This document shows, in pieces, positions 34,199 through 43,977 of a stretch of DNA of 64,000 nt. The stretch lies in NCBI GenBank assembly GCA_039989895.1, contig JBDXGY010000006.1, positions 186,001 through 250,000 on the forward strand, given 5' to 3'. The notes beneath the pieces were generated by a model, which saw only the letters and a list, made by a program, of their open reading frames with translations, had not been told where the DNA came from and searched no databases. This DNA is from Hyphomicrobiales bacterium. Lineage in GTDB: Bacteria > Pseudomonadota > Alphaproteobacteria > Rhizobiales > JACESI01. How positions within the stretch are numbered: the first letter of the stretch is position 1; the number at the start of each line of letters is the position of its first letter. The position numbers and the translations under genes were made by a program.

Positions 34199-36073
34199 AT
34201 GGGATTTATGTTCGCGGTGTTGTTTCGAGTTTTAAAACGCGTACGTTTAAAAGAACGCTTGGCACAAGGGTGGCCGGCAAGTCATTGGCTGGGGAGCCAA
34301 GGTCTGCCTAGCATCAGTCGTCAATTCCTAATTGTGCAGATTATGTGTAGCGTTATTGCCTTTTGTGCATTTCCATTATTGATTTTATGGCAAGGCACTT
34401 TGAGCGTTGAAATGGCTGTCGTGTTTGGCTGGTTTATGGGGCCACTTGTTGCGGCGGCTATTCTTGTTCGCTTGCGCTCACTCAGGATGGCTTTTGCTGT
34501 GTCATCTATATCCTTTACCGGATTAATTTGCACAATATGCATGCTGACTGGCGGCTTGCAGTCTTTTGCACTGATCTGGTTATTGGCAGTACCGTTCGAG
34601 GCGGTTTTATCGCGTGACAAGAACATTGTTGCCAGCTCAATTTTGATTGTGATGGCAGGCGGGGCAGCTTTGGTGCATTATACAACACTACAAAGCTTTG
34701 CAGTTTATTCTACTTTAACGACGTCTGATCCAATAGGATTCGTATTTGGGCCAGTAGCCTTGGCTCTTTATGTAGCGAGTCTTGCGATGAAGTTGCAAAG
34801 CAGCAGTGTTGCTCACCTTAAACTCTCAAGTACCAATGAAGCCCGTTATCGGCTCTTGGCAGAAAACACCAGCGATCTCATCGTGCAGTATGATGTGTCA
34901 GGCAATGTAGTATTTGCATCACCTGCTGCAAAAACACTGCTAGGTGTTGATCCAACCATGCTAGAAAACGAAGATTTTTTAGCGCATGTGCACATCGCTG
35001 ATCGGCCGAACTATATGCAAGCCCTATACGATGTCACTACTCTTGGTATGCCAAGTGTTTTGCAGTGTCGGGTAAAAGTCATTGTTTCTAACAGCAGTGA
35101 CCAAAACAATCAGTTCAACGCTAATCATAACTACACATGGGTCGAAATGCGCACGCGTCCTATATGGAATAATGAACAGGTAGTGATAGGCGCTATTTCA
35201 ACAATGAATGACATCACAAAGCAGCGCGACCGCGAAGAAGAACTGCAGGGTATGCACCGTGATATCAAAGAGTTAAATGATGCAAAGGGTCGCTTTCTTG
35301 CTAATATTAGCCATGAACTCCGCACGCCATTGAATGCCATCATTGGTTTTTCAGATATTCTGGATCAGGAGCTTTTCGGAAAACTGCAAAATGATAAGCA
35401 AAAAGAATATGTTAAACTGATCCATGAATCAGGAAATCATCTTCTACAAGTAGTGACTGATATTCTTGATATGTCAAAAATTGACAGCGGTACTTTTGAT
35501 ATCGTTCCTGAAGCATTTGATGTAAAAAGCCTCGTCGAAACCTGCACAAGTATATTAAGTCAACAAGCTGAAATGCGAGGCATTGAATTACGTACGATTG
35601 TGCCTGATAATTTACCTGAAGCTGTGGCGGACTCACGTGCCTGCCGTCAGATACTGATTAACTTGATCTCAAATGCACTGAAGTTTTCAGATGAAAATAG
35701 CCGTGTGACCGTTGGTGTGCGTCTAGAGGGTAGTCATCTTGCTTATTTTATCCGCGATAACGGCATAGGCATGTCTGAAGGCGATCTTGAGCGTATTGGT
35801 CAACCATTTTTCCAGTCTGATAGTGCACTTGATCGACGGTATGAGGGAACTGGGTTAGGTGTTTCTGTCGTCAAGGGTTTGACTGAACTCCATAAGGGAC
35901 ATGTTGTTTTTGAAAGTGAGCTTGGAAAAGGCACCTGTGTGACCATTTATATTCCGGTTAATTGTGAAGCAGATGAAACCACAATCCAAAAATTTGATGC
36001 CAATAGTGAAATAACACAGACATCAGTATTGGAACAGAATGAAGAAACTATCCTATTAAAGAAAATAGCGTGA
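34199..36073 (+). CDS. Orphan PAS sensor histidine kinase, DivJ/PleC-like
   Basis: A 624-residue protein: about six membrane helices in residues 40-200, a PAS domain near 220-340 (YRLLAENTSDLIVQYDVSGN), then a HisKA domain with the phosphorylation site His372 in ANISHELRTPLNAIIGFSD and a HATPase domain with N- and G-boxes (LINLISNALKFSD, GTGLGVSVVK). There is no response regulator gene next to it, as expected for DivJ/PdhS-type kinases that phosphorylate DivK. The genes that follow are conserved around it in Hyphomicrobiales. Assignment to DivJ is inference. Confidence 0.78.
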   Translation: MGFMFAVLFRVLKRVRLKERLAQGWPASHWLGSQGLPSISRQFLIVQIMCSVIAFCAFPLLILWQGTLSVEMAVVFGWFMGPLVAAAILVRLRSLRMAFAVSSISFTGLICTICMLTGGLQSFALIWLLAVPFEAVLSRDKNIVASSILIVMAGGAALVHYTTLQSFAVYSTLTTSDPIGFVFGPVALALYVASLAMKLQSSSVAHLKLSSTNEARYRLLAENTSDLIVQYDVSGNVVFASPAAKTLLGVDPTMLENEDFLAHVHIADRPNYMQALYDVTTLGMPSVLQCRVKVIVSNSSDQNNQFNANHNYTWVEMRTRPIWNNEQVVIGAISTMNDITKQRDREEELQGMHRDIKELNDAKGRFLANISHELRTPLNAIIGFSDILDQELFGKLQNDKQKEYVKLIHESGNHLLQVVTDILDMSKIDSGTFDIVPEAFDVKSLVETCTSILSQQAEMRGIELRTIVPDNLPEAVADSRACRQILINLISNALKFSDENSRVTVGVRLEGSHLAYFIRDNGIGMSEGDLERIGQPFFQSDSALDRRYEGTGLGVSVVKGLTELHKGHVVFESELGKGTCVTIYIPVNCEADETTIQKFDANSEITQTSVLEQNEETILLKKIA

Positions 36074-36942
36074 AAGGTGAAATGATGTATGGAAGTGCAG
36101 ATTTTCTGAGCGGTTTAGGTGCAGAGCCAACTAAGGGTAAAAGGGCTAAAAAGACAAAATCTACTACACAGCAAAAGGGGAATCATAATCAACTATATGA
36201 TTCTTCATTGATGACTGCTGTTGGCCCATTCATTAAGGGCAAAGCGAGAGAATTGTCGATCACTTTTGGTGTATGTGCCCTGGTTGGCACAGCTATGATT
36301 AATGCCGTTTTTCTGCAAACATCCAAGCACCCAGCGCCCCTTTTTAAACAGCAAGAAGCACGCGTTATTTCATCTGATATAAGCAATACTATAACAAAGC
36401 CTAATGAAATTAATTTGACGAGAGCCGAATATACGCCTGTGGCTAATCCTCTTGCTGCCAATCCACTTGTAGTTGAGATACAGCGACACCTTGCAGCTCG
36501 CGGATATTATAATTCTGAATTTGATGGCTTGATGGGCGCTCGAACAAAGGCAGCGATAGGCGTCTATCAACGTGCCTTTGATATAACGGTCACAAATGAA
36601 GCCAGCCGTTCTTTACTTGAGCATATACGCTTGTCTATACCGGATAAAAAATATCATGCAAAAGCGCGTCAACGTGTTGCGGAGGCGACGGTTGATCTGG
36701 AATCAATTGGTTTGCGAACTACGACAATAGGACCCTCTGATCTTACAATTAGCGATCCAAAGCGGATTAAAGAAGTTCAACAAGCTTTGACGCGTATTGG
36801 GTTTAATCTTGCTGCGGATGGTGTTGCTGGACGTAATACAAAACTTGCTATTGTTGAGTTTAAAAAGCGGCGTGGATTGAAGCCGGACGAGCGTATCACG
36901 TTAGCTCTCTTCAATGAGTTGATGAAACTCAAGAAGCTATAG
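36070..36942 (+). CDS. Peptidoglycan-binding protein with two PG-binding-1 domains
   Basis: The 290-residue product begins with a hydrophilic region rich in Lys, then one membrane helix (SITFGVCALVGTAMINAVFL, about residues 56-75). Two peptidoglycan-binding domains follow: VEIQRHLAARGYYNSEFDGLMGARTKAAI near 135-165 and VQQALTRIGFNLAADGVAGRNTKLAIVEF near 235-265. It is likely anchored in the inner membrane. Translation may start at the GTG of 36070, overlapping the kinase's stop, or at the ATGs of 36082/36085 after AAGGTG. Confidence 0.8.
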   Translation: MKGEMMYGSADFLSGLGAEPTKGKRAKKTKSTTQQKGNHNQLYDSSLMTAVGPFIKGKARELSITFGVCALVGTAMINAVFLQTSKHPAPLFKQQEARVISSDISNTITKPNEINLTRAEYTPVANPLAANPLVVEIQRHLAARGYYNSEFDGLMGARTKAAIGVYQRAFDITVTNEASRSLLEHIRLSIPDKKYHAKARQRVAEATVDLESIGLRTTTIGPSDLTISDPKRIKEVQQALTRIGFNLAADGVAGRNTKLAIVEFKKRRGLKPDERITLALFNELMKLKKL

Positions 36943-36944
36943 AA

Positions 36945-37292
36945 ATGCGATTAAGCACTGAGTTTTGGGTAAGTGCCTATGTGCGCCAAAGCCAGCTTGC
37001 CGGCGATTTTACTGCGCTAATGCGCAGAGGTGCTGAACGCGGCGGTTCGATCTTTATTATCATAAATCGGCTTGATGGATCCGCTGATCTTTATGCGCCT
37101 GCTCCTCAATCAATGTTAGGTGAAAACAGCGATGAGCGTGTCTTCACTTTAGCAATGGAGGCCGCTTCTGAAGAGGATGTTACATCGCGCATCGAAAAAG
37201 AGACACGCTTTGATAGTGATTTATGGGTTATTGAGCGCGAAAGTCGCAACGCTCAGCATGATCTAGTTATTGTGGATTCAACGCACAGCTGA
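36945..37292 (+). CDS. DUF1491 family protein
   Basis: The 115-residue soluble product has the DUF1491 pattern: STEFWVSAYVRQSQLAG, then RRGAERGGSIFIIINRLDG and SDLWVIERES. This family is limited to Alphaproteobacteria and has no known function. It follows the peptidoglycan-binding protein by two bases in the same direction and overlaps the end of the DUF2336 gene by 15 bases. Confidence 0.88.
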   Translation: MRLSTEFWVSAYVRQSQLAGDFTALMRRGAERGGSIFIIINRLDGSADLYAPAPQSMLGENSDERVFTLAMEAASEEDVTSRIEKETRFDSDLWVIERESRNAQHDLVIVDSTHS

Positions 37293-38435
37293 TCTTTTCA
37301 TACTGATTTGTCGTGAGGTCCGAATAGCTCTTCTGGTAAAGCCACCCGGTCTTGCTTGTGCGTAGGCCTTGCCTTCATAAACAGGTTGATAGCGCCTGTT
37401 TGATGAATCGGCCTCAGAGTTTTTAGCTTCTGACCAATTGTCAGTTAATGAGCGGGCGAGAGCAGGGCTGATAAGATCGTAAAGCCAATTCAATAAGAAA
37501 ACTTGATTGACATCATGCCCCAGTTTGGGATTGAGGAGAATGAAAGCTTCATTGGCTGCATGACTTGGAAGTGCTAGTGACTTCAGGCAAATGGCTAGGG
37601 CGAACCCTTTTTCATCATCAATGATTTGTGCCGCGTCTGCTTTGCTTAAAGCGCATTGCTTGGCAAGAAGTTGTCCAAAACCATCCGCATCTTTTGCTCT
37701 AGCAAGCTTGACAAAATCCACGGCAAATTCCGCGCGATTATAAGCTTCTTGAAATGCGGTCGCGGGGTTTATATCTATACGACTGAGGTGTTCATCAACT
37801 CGCTGCAGTTGGGTTAAAACATGGGCGTGTTCATTCGCAAGAAATGCATCAAGGCCGATCGTGAATTCATCACTTGTTTCCGAAGATATGTGGCTGGGTT
37901 CAATCAATCTCGCAGCTGCGCTGTCCGCCTCAATTGATACACTCAGCTCTTCAGTATTCTCCAGATGGTCTGGACGTGCATTTTGTTCGACTTCGTGTGG
38001 ACCAAAGTCAGGTAGTTTAAATTGCGAAAGGGCAATTGTTGTTTTATCTGAAAGTTTCTCTCGGGACGAAATTGCCAAGGCATGGAGTAGATTTCCATTG
38101 GCTAAAATAGCCAGCAGATCTTCTTCCTTAAAACTATTGTAATGTTTCAAAATTGGTGCGGCGATAGAAATGTCTTCTCGCGCCAAGGTTATAGCAATAG
38201 CATGAGGAAGATGAACACAATTCGATAGGCGTTCAGAAATTTCAGCCTTCGTTTGTAGATCAAGTTTGGGTAAAAAACGGAGACACAATTCTTCAAAATG
38301 AAGTAAGTCATCACGGGAAGGGCTGTTATTAAGTGCAAATAATTCAGCCGCAGCACTCAGCACAGGCAAATGGCGGTTATGTTGATTTGCCTGCACCAAA
38401 ATAGAAAACTCGTCTTTTTTTGTGAATGTTGTCAT
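37278..38435 (-). CDS. DUF2336 domain protein
   Basis: A 385-residue helical-repeat protein. Residues about 30-160 contain repeats resembling HEAT/armadillo units (LPHAIAITLAREDISIAAPILKHY, DLLAILANGNLLHALAISSREKLSD), as in DUF2336 proteins of Alphaproteobacteria. The C-terminal 130 residues have a second set of helices and a basic end (RRAIRTSRQISMKRS). Function unknown. Its end overlaps the DUF1491 gene tail to tail. Confidence 0.8.
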   Translation of the reverse strand: MTTFTKKDEFSILVQANQHNRHLPVLSAAAELFALNNSPSRDDLLHFEELCLRFLPKLDLQTKAEISERLSNCVHLPHAIAITLAREDISIAAPILKHYNSFKEEDLLAILANGNLLHALAISSREKLSDKTTIALSQFKLPDFGPHEVEQNARPDHLENTEELSVSIEADSAAARLIEPSHISSETSDEFTIGLDAFLANEHAHVLTQLQRVDEHLSRIDINPATAFQEAYNRAEFAVDFVKLARAKDADGFGQLLAKQCALSKADAAQIIDDEKGFALAICLKSLALPSHAANEAFILLNPKLGHDVNQVFLLNWLYDLISPALARSLTDNWSEAKNSEADSSNRRYQPVYEGKAYAQARPGGFTRRAIRTSRQISMKRSAVR

Positions 38436-38618
38436 TTAACCAAACGCAATACTTAACCACTGTTGGTGCCATAATCTCTTAAAAGCGTTAGCGTTCTATT
38501 AACTTTACTGATGTCTTAATGAGATACCAGAAATAAAACCTGTTCGCGCAACTTTCCCGGGTTTTATACAGCGTGTTGTGTTCCCTGTGTCGTCCCAAGA
38601 AGGATTAAGGAGTTCGCA

Positions 38619-38810
38619 ATGGATAATTTGATAGATATCCAGAGTTATAGAACGAGCACTAAAAGAAAAACCGAGCGACCTGATGCAAATGAAGTGGCTA
38701 TGACCGCCGAAATCATTTTCTTTACTGGTGTGCGTGTTGAGTATGAAAATACTGAAATTATACCTGACGGTCCCTCAAAGCCAAAGCGGCGTAAGCTAGG
38801 GGACGGCTAA
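38619..38810 (+). CDS. Small conserved-looking protein
   Basis: A 63-residue protein starting with ATG, preceded by TTAAGGAG at seven bases, one of the clearest ribosome binding sites in the window. It begins MDNLIDIQSYR and continues with Lys/Arg-rich and then mixed residues (ANEVAMTAEIIFFTGVRVEYE). No motif I recognise. The upstream 180 bases are the likely leader. Confidence 0.6.
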   Translation: MDNLIDIQSYRTSTKRKTERPDANEVAMTAEIIFFTGVRVEYENTEIIPDGPSKPKRRKLGDG

Positions 38811-38863
38811 CCCTCGCAATCTGTTTGTATCATTGCAACAGAAATATGAATTGAGTTTAGTGC

Positions 38864-39706
38864 ATGATGACCCGGTTGCATGGTATATATAAGCGTCGAT
38901 CTATTTTCTTGATTTTAAGTCTTGCCGCTTGTCTTACGGCTTGTTCGCGACCAACCGGTGATTTTGGTCGCGCAGCACCAAGCGTTGTGCACGATAGTCT
39001 TGCGCCTAAATTAGGAAGTAAGTTTGCTTTGCGACGCAAAGAAACTGTTTCGCAATTCAGCCGGACTGATGAAGAACTCAAGCTTGCTAATTTAGCCTGG
39101 ACGATTGTTCGCCCTTTGCACACAAAGGACTGGATTTCAGGGACATTAATTGAAGGTCGCAGAACGCGTATTTTCCCAGATATAAACGATAAACTCGATC
39201 ATCGTGCTTATTTGTTTTGGTTGCAAATAGAGCGTTTTAGATCAAGCGAGACCCGCTGGAATCGTATCATCTCAGACCTTAGAGCAGATCAAGGGACGAT
39301 AGCCCCATTTTATGAACAGGCGCGTGTTGTCTATGTGATCGATCGGCAAAGAATTGCGTTTCTTGAAGAAAATAGTGATGTGGGGGCAGATTTCAAAACA
39401 AATACGCGGGCTCGCATTGTAGAAAACGAAAACCTAATCAACACAGCACTGGATAGTCTCAAATTCCGATATGCCGCCTACGATCATGCGATTAAACATC
39501 TAGCGCTCGAATCACCTTCTCCACGTGTACGCCATGCTGAAGAAGAATTGGCACGCTATGCCACGCTTATCGAGCGGGGGGGAGAGCGGGGTTTGCCGTT
39601 TATCGAAAACCCAGAGCTTTTGTCATCTAGGATAAAAACCGAGAGTCCGGATAAGGGTAAATCAGTCCATGACCCATCGGATGATGATGCTCATATACTT
39701 AAATAA
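38864..39706 (+). CDS. Lipoprotein of unknown function
   Basis: A 280-residue product with a lipoprotein signal: basic start, LILSLAACL, and a lipobox LTAC near residue 27, so the mature protein would be lipid-anchored at Cys. The mature part is charged and helical (LFWLQIERFRSSETRWNRII, RIVENENLINTALDSLKFR) and ends in an acidic disordered tail. I recognise no family. It is the first gene of the block after the DUF2336 gene. Confidence 0.65.
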   Translation: MMTRLHGIYKRRSIFLILSLAACLTACSRPTGDFGRAAPSVVHDSLAPKLGSKFALRRKETVSQFSRTDEELKLANLAWTIVRPLHTKDWISGTLIEGRRTRIFPDINDKLDHRAYLFWLQIERFRSSETRWNRIISDLRADQGTIAPFYEQARVVYVIDRQRIAFLEENSDVGADFKTNTRARIVENENLINTALDSLKFRYAAYDHAIKHLALESPSPRVRHAEEELARYATLIERGGERGLPFIENPELLSSRIKTESPDKGKSVHDPSDDDAHILK

Positions 39707-39775
39707 AATATGCAATTCAGGCCATATAGGGACAATAACGTCGGCATATAAGTCCGCTTAAAATATATTCTGAAC

Positions 39776-40429
39776 TTACTTACATTGAGCAGCTTCAATG
39801 GTCTCTTCTATAAGTTTTCTATGATGACGTGTGGCTTTAAATATTTTTAAGACGGCAAACACCTCATTTTCACTGACACGTGCCTGTATGATGTTTCCGT
39901 CCTCTTCATTAAGGTCAACTTCTACTAATTCTTGTTCTTCAGGCTCTTCAGGCTCATCGGGATTTGGCGGAACAATAGGTGTGGGAATAAGCTCTTCTTT
40001 TTGAACAGGTGAGGTGTTGTCTTCTGGAATGTTATCAGTAGTTTCTGCATTGATGCTTTTATGAAGAATGGATAAATTGAGTTGACTTGTTTGCGATGCA
40101 TCATCGTTCAGACTGTATATTATTTCTGCATCTTTATTGAAAAGTGTCACGCTCCAAAATGATGTAGGTCCCTCAGCCGTGAGGGTGACGGGGCCATCTT
40201 CGAGCAAGAAATGACAAACGGCATAGGCCATGGCTGGATCTGCTTGCCCTAAAATAGCAGCAGCTTTTTCGTGATTTTTTATAGCGGCCAGTTTGCGCGG
40301 TTGTGTAAATTCAACGACCCTTTGCCACACCTTTTGCTCTGCGAAAAATGGCGTTGCAACAATAGAAAAAATATGGACCAAGCCAGTCAATAGAACAAAC
40401 AAGACCAGAGTGCGCAATAGAGTGATCAC
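39776..40429 (-). CDS. DUF1254-type membrane-anchored protein
   Basis: The product is 217 residues from the GTG at 40429, which has AAAGGAG seven bases upstream and overlaps the stop of the DUF1214 gene (GTGA). It has an N-terminal helix (LVLFVLLTGLVHIF) and then a soluble domain (AVCHFLLEDGPVTLTAEGP, WSVTLFNKDAEIIYS) with the look of DUF1254. A linker rich in Pro and Glu (PNPDEPEEPEEQELVEVDL) is unusual. DUF1254 and DUF1214 usually occur together, here as a pair downstream of PBP1A. Confidence 0.68.
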   Translation of the reverse strand: MITLLRTLVLFVLLTGLVHIFSIVATPFFAEQKVWQRVVEFTQPRKLAAIKNHEKAAAILGQADPAMAYAVCHFLLEDGPVTLTAEGPTSFWSVTLFNKDAEIIYSLNDDASQTSQLNLSILHKSINAETTDNIPEDNTSPVQKEELIPTPIVPPNPDEPEEPEEQELVEVDLNEEDGNIIQARVSENEVFAVLKIFKATRHHRKLIEETIEAAQCK

Positions 40430-41013
40430 GAACAATCTCCTTTGGAGATAGAGGGCGTAACAATGGCATTATCTAATGCTCCACTGGTAAGTGGCGTGTC
40501 ATATATTCTAAGTACCAAGTTAAAATTGTCATCGCTGTCGACTTGAAGCCAGTTCCCTGGCTGTACCTTTTGAGAAACAGTGATGATCAGTCGTCCGTCT
40601 TCCTCCCATACCGTGTCATTGGATGTAATGTAGTGAACTTGGCGGATGTTCTTTTTTGTTGGTGTAGGTGTAGGCGTTGACTTGGTTTCAGTAGTCAGGG
40701 TCCATAAGCGACCACGTGGTATTTTACCTTCTAAAGTATAGATACATAGCCCGCTTAATTGAGTTTTGTCATTATCATCGCTGGCAGTCAGAATAAGGCC
40801 TTCGGTTACGCCCATCCATACGGTGCCCTGTCGGGATAAATATGCTTTGGTGTAGGGGTCGGCTCCAATTTCTCCGGCGAGGGGCCATACTCCCCATTGT
40901 CCAAGAGTGACTTTATTAAATTTAAGATCGCCATCCAGGATAGTCCATGCTGAACCAATGCCTATTATGCACGCGGCTATGCATGTCAAAATAAATGAAA
41001 ATGCGTGTAGCAT
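40426..41013 (-). CDS. DUF1214-type exported protein
   Basis: A 195-residue product with an N-terminal membrane helix (FSFILTCIAACIIGIGSAW). The rest shows the DUF1214 pattern GQWGVWPLAGEIGADPYTKAYLSRQG and CIYTLEGKIPRGRLWTLT. It contains a Thr-Pro-Thr repeat linker. It pairs with the DUF1254 gene that follows in the same direction, overlapping by four bases. Both are periplasm-facing and unknown in function. Confidence 0.75.
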   Translation of the reverse strand: MLHAFSFILTCIAACIIGIGSAWTILDGDLKFNKVTLGQWGVWPLAGEIGADPYTKAYLSRQGTVWMGVTEGLILTASDDNDKTQLSGLCIYTLEGKIPRGRLWTLTTETKSTPTPTPTKKNIRQVHYITSNDTVWEEDGRLIITVSQKVQPGNWLQVDSDDNFNLVLRIYDTPLTSGALDNAIVTPSISKGDCS

Positions 41014-41022
41014 TATTCCAGC

Positions 41023-43206
41023 CTAGAACTCACCAGCAATTACCTTTAAGCCATTGCCGGTTGTTTTTTTCAGAGGGATGAAAGCGGTAGTAAGCGGTTT
41101 TGTTTTGTTTTTCAAAAGCTTGCCAATTCCTTGCAAAACGTCTGTTGATTTCGAAGAAAGTGCCTTGGTTTCTTGAAGCGGCTCAATTGTTTTGTTCTCG
41201 TTTTCTGCGATGATATCAACAATTTGTTTTTCATTCGATCCATCTTTATTGAGGAAAGGAATTGGTTTTTCATCAACGCCTTGATGAGCAAATGCCATGA
41301 CTTCTTTCCATGTCATGGCTGGCAGACGGCCACCGGTTAAGCGTTTTGTGGGGCTGTAGTCGTCATTGCCATACCAAACAGCGCCGACATAATTACCAGT
41401 ATATCCAACAAACCATGCATCACGATATGATTGAGTGGTGCCTGTTTTGCCTGCTGTAACACGATCATCAAGTTTCGCGCGCCGTCCGGTTCCCCATTCG
41501 GGTACTTGAGACAGAATTTCATTCATTGATGCCACAGCGTTAGGCTTTAAAACGCGCTCGGTCTTAGTCTTTGAGCTGTTATCTAAGATCAAATCACCGC
41601 GTGAATCATAAATCCGTAAAACCGCTTTAGGAGGGGCTTTGTATCCTCCATTGGCAAAAACAGAATAACCAGCAGTCATATCAATAACCGACACTTCAGA
41701 TGTGCCGATGGGTAAGCTTGGGTTGTTCCGCAATGGACTTGTAACTCCCATGGCTTTTGTTTTCTTAATAACCTTGGAACCACCAACAATCTGAGCAAGC
41801 TGAACAGGAATGGTATTGATCGATTTTACGAGAGCCGTAGTCAGTGTGACGCGACCTGCATAGCTACGCGTATAATTCTTTGGTGACCAGTTACCATATT
41901 GCACATAACGATCAGTCATCACCGATTGTGCGTTATAGCCATTTTCCATGGCAGCGGCATAAACGAACGGTTTGAATGTTGAGCCGGGAGAGCGTAATGC
42001 ATCGACCGCTCGGTTGAACTGGCTCTGTCCATAGTCGCGCCCGCCAACCATTGCCCGTACAAAGCCGTCTGGAGTCATAATGACGGATGCCCCTTGGCTG
42101 ATATTGAATTCTTTGCCATTTTCTAAGAGGTATTGATTTATTGTTGTTTCCGTCTTGTTTTGTAATGCGGGATCAAGTGCTGTAACGACGGTTAAAACGC
42201 GGTCGCTTTCAATCTTGAGATCCAAAACCTGCGTGTAAGCCCAGTCAAGGAAATAATCAGGCCGTTGTTCTTGTTTTCTATTCACAGCTCTTGCAGGTTT
42301 TTGGCGAGCAGAAAGAACCTGCCCCTCGGTTAGAAACCCTGCTTGAACCATATTTGTCAAAACCTCATTAGCACGCTCGCGCGCGGCGCCAAGGTTGATA
42401 TGTGGTGCGAAGTTAGTCGGCGCTTTAAACAGGCCAGACAACATGGCAGATTCGGCTAGTGTCAGATCAGCGTAATCTTTATCAAAATAAAATTCTGCTG
42501 CTGCCGGAATGCCAAAGGCTCCACCGCCGAGGTAAGCACGGTTGAAATAAAGTTCGAGAATCTCTTTCTTGGTGAGATTGGCTTCAAGCCATAAAGCAAG
42601 AAAGGCTTCCTTCACCTTGCGTGTTAATGTGCGCTCATTGCTGAGAAAGATATTTTTTGCCACTTGTTGCGTGATTGAGGAGCCGCCCTCGACAACACCA
42701 CCCGCTTTTACATTGGTCGCAAAAGCGCGTGAAATTCCGATAATATCGACACCAAAATGCGAGAAGAAACGACGATCTTCTGTGGCAAGTGTCGCCTTAA
42801 CAACATGATCAGGTAAACGATCAAGATCAATTGGCTTATTTTGTAATACGCCACGGCGACCAAGGACGTTGCCTGAGCGGTCAACAAATGTCACCGAGTA
42901 ATCATCTTGTTTGCGCCAGTCTGCAGTTGTTTCATCAAAGGCAGGCTGCGCCAGAGCCAACATCAACACCATACCAACAGTGCCCCAAGTTAGCGTTTCA
43001 TTACCAAGTTCAACTGGTAATTTTTGCCAACCATGAACCCGGAAGCGACGCATGAATACTGAGAAACTCGCATATAAATTCGACAGCCAGCCAAATCCTG
43101 AGAAAAGGCTACCATCAATAGCGCTATCTAACTCCAAAAGGCGCATACCAAATCGACTGCGCCGGTTTTGCGAAAAAGGGTCTTTCACAGTAATCAACTC
43201 TTCCAA
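41023..43206 (-). CDS. Penicillin-binding protein 1A family
   Basis: A 727-residue class A PBP. A membrane helix lies near residue 75-93 (GTVGMVLMLALAQPAFD). The glycosyltransferase domain follows with EDRRFFSHFGVDIIGISRAF and GGSSITQQVAKNIFL. The transpeptidase domain has SPGSTFKPFVYAAAME (catalytic Ser-x-x-Lys), SINTIPVQLA and KTGTTQSYRDAWFVGYT. It polymerises and crosslinks peptidoglycan in the inner membrane. DUF1214 and DUF1254 follow in the same direction, 10 bases apart. Confidence 0.9.
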   Translation of the reverse strand: MEELITVKDPFSQNRRSRFGMRLLELDSAIDGSLFSGFGWLSNLYASFSVFMRRFRVHGWQKLPVELGNETLTWGTVGMVLMLALAQPAFDETTADWRKQDDYSVTFVDRSGNVLGRRGVLQNKPIDLDRLPDHVVKATLATEDRRFFSHFGVDIIGISRAFATNVKAGGVVEGGSSITQQVAKNIFLSNERTLTRKVKEAFLALWLEANLTKKEILELYFNRAYLGGGAFGIPAAAEFYFDKDYADLTLAESAMLSGLFKAPTNFAPHINLGAARERANEVLTNMVQAGFLTEGQVLSARQKPARAVNRKQEQRPDYFLDWAYTQVLDLKIESDRVLTVVTALDPALQNKTETTINQYLLENGKEFNISQGASVIMTPDGFVRAMVGGRDYGQSQFNRAVDALRSPGSTFKPFVYAAAMENGYNAQSVMTDRYVQYGNWSPKNYTRSYAGRVTLTTALVKSINTIPVQLAQIVGGSKVIKKTKAMGVTSPLRNNPSLPIGTSEVSVIDMTAGYSVFANGGYKAPPKAVLRIYDSRGDLILDNSSKTKTERVLKPNAVASMNEILSQVPEWGTGRRAKLDDRVTAGKTGTTQSYRDAWFVGYTGNYVGAVWYGNDDYSPTKRLTGGRLPAMTWKEVMAFAHQGVDEKPIPFLNKDGSNEKQIVDIIAENENKTIEPLQETKALSSKSTDVLQGIGKLLKNKTKPLTTAFIPLKKTTGNGLKVIAGEF

Positions 43207-43284
43207 ATTTTATTAACAGAATGTAAATAAGCCTTTCTGATCCAATTTACCAGATGTGAATTCACAAACTTCAGAAGATAATTA

Positions 43285-43782
43285 ATGCAAGAAAAGTCCT
43301 TTTGGCAGACCCTCACATTGGAAGAAATGTCCATAACGCAATGGGAATCTTTGTGTGATGGATGTGGTCGATGCTGTCTAAATAAACTTGAGAGCGAAGA
43401 TACAGGTGAGATTATTTGGACAAATGTTGCTTGTTCGCTGCTTAATGATGAGACATGTCAGTGTAGTGACTACCCAAATCGATCAACATTGGTGCCTGAT
43501 TGTATCCAGTTAACCCCTGAAACTGTGCGCACTTTAACCTGGTTGCCGGCTACTTGCGGTTATCGGTTGGTGAGCGAAAACAAAGACCTCTATTGGTGGC
43601 ACCCGTTGGTTTCAGGCGATCCAGATAGTGTGCATATGGCAGGTATCTCTGTGCGTGGTATGACCGTGAGCGAAGAAGGGGTCGATGTAGAAGACTACGA
43701 GAATTATCTTGTTCGATGGCCTGAAGAGGACCCATTCGCAAAGAGTGATAATGATGGTGAAGAAATAAAACAAAGAAAATAG
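43285..43782 (+). CDS. UPF0260 (YcgN-type) cysteine-cluster protein
   Basis: A 165-residue protein with the family's cysteine pattern [13 protein letters not shown], then [27 protein letters not shown] and LPATCGYR, expected to bind metal or an Fe-S cluster. The continuation [22 protein letters not shown] fits UPF0260. Function unknown. It is divergent from the PBP1A gene and is followed by a hairpin at 43798, a likely terminator. Confidence 0.88.
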   Translation: MQEKSFWQTLTLEEMSITQWESLCDGCGRCCLNKLESEDTGEIIWTNVACSLLNDETCQCSDYPNRSTLVPDCIQLTPETVRTLTWLPATCGYRLVSENKDLYWWHPLVSGDPDSVHMAGISVRGMTVSEEGVDVEDYENYLVRWPEEDPFAKSDNDGEEIKQRK

Positions 43783-43797
43783 GAATTATTTCCTTGG

Positions 43798-43814
43798 CAC
43801 CGTAACGGTGTTTT
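43798..43814 (+). terminator. Terminator of the UPF0260 gene
   Basis: CACCG and CGGTG pair around the loop TAA and are followed by TTTT. The hairpin lies 16 bases after the stop codon; the stem is short. Confidence 0.5.
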
Positions 43815-43899
43815 GGTAGAACATTCATACAGTCGCAGAAGTGTCCTTAGATCAAAGGGACGTTTTGTGACAATGAATTTACAGCTCTTATTTCACATT

Positions 43900-43938
43900 A
43901 AAACAGTCGATTGCATTGAAAAATGCATCGGCTGTTTT
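43900..43938 (+). terminator. Long hairpin before the GTA terminase genes
   Basis: The arm AAAACAGTCGATTGCATT pairs with the arm ending GCATCGGCTGTTTT almost throughout, with one G-T pair and one bulge, and it closes with a T-run. It lies 40 bases upstream of the small-terminase-like gene and may stop read-through into the phage-derived region. Confidence 0.5.
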
Positions 43939-43977
43939 CGTTTGTGCGAACAATCTTGAAAGGACTGCGCCTCAAGA

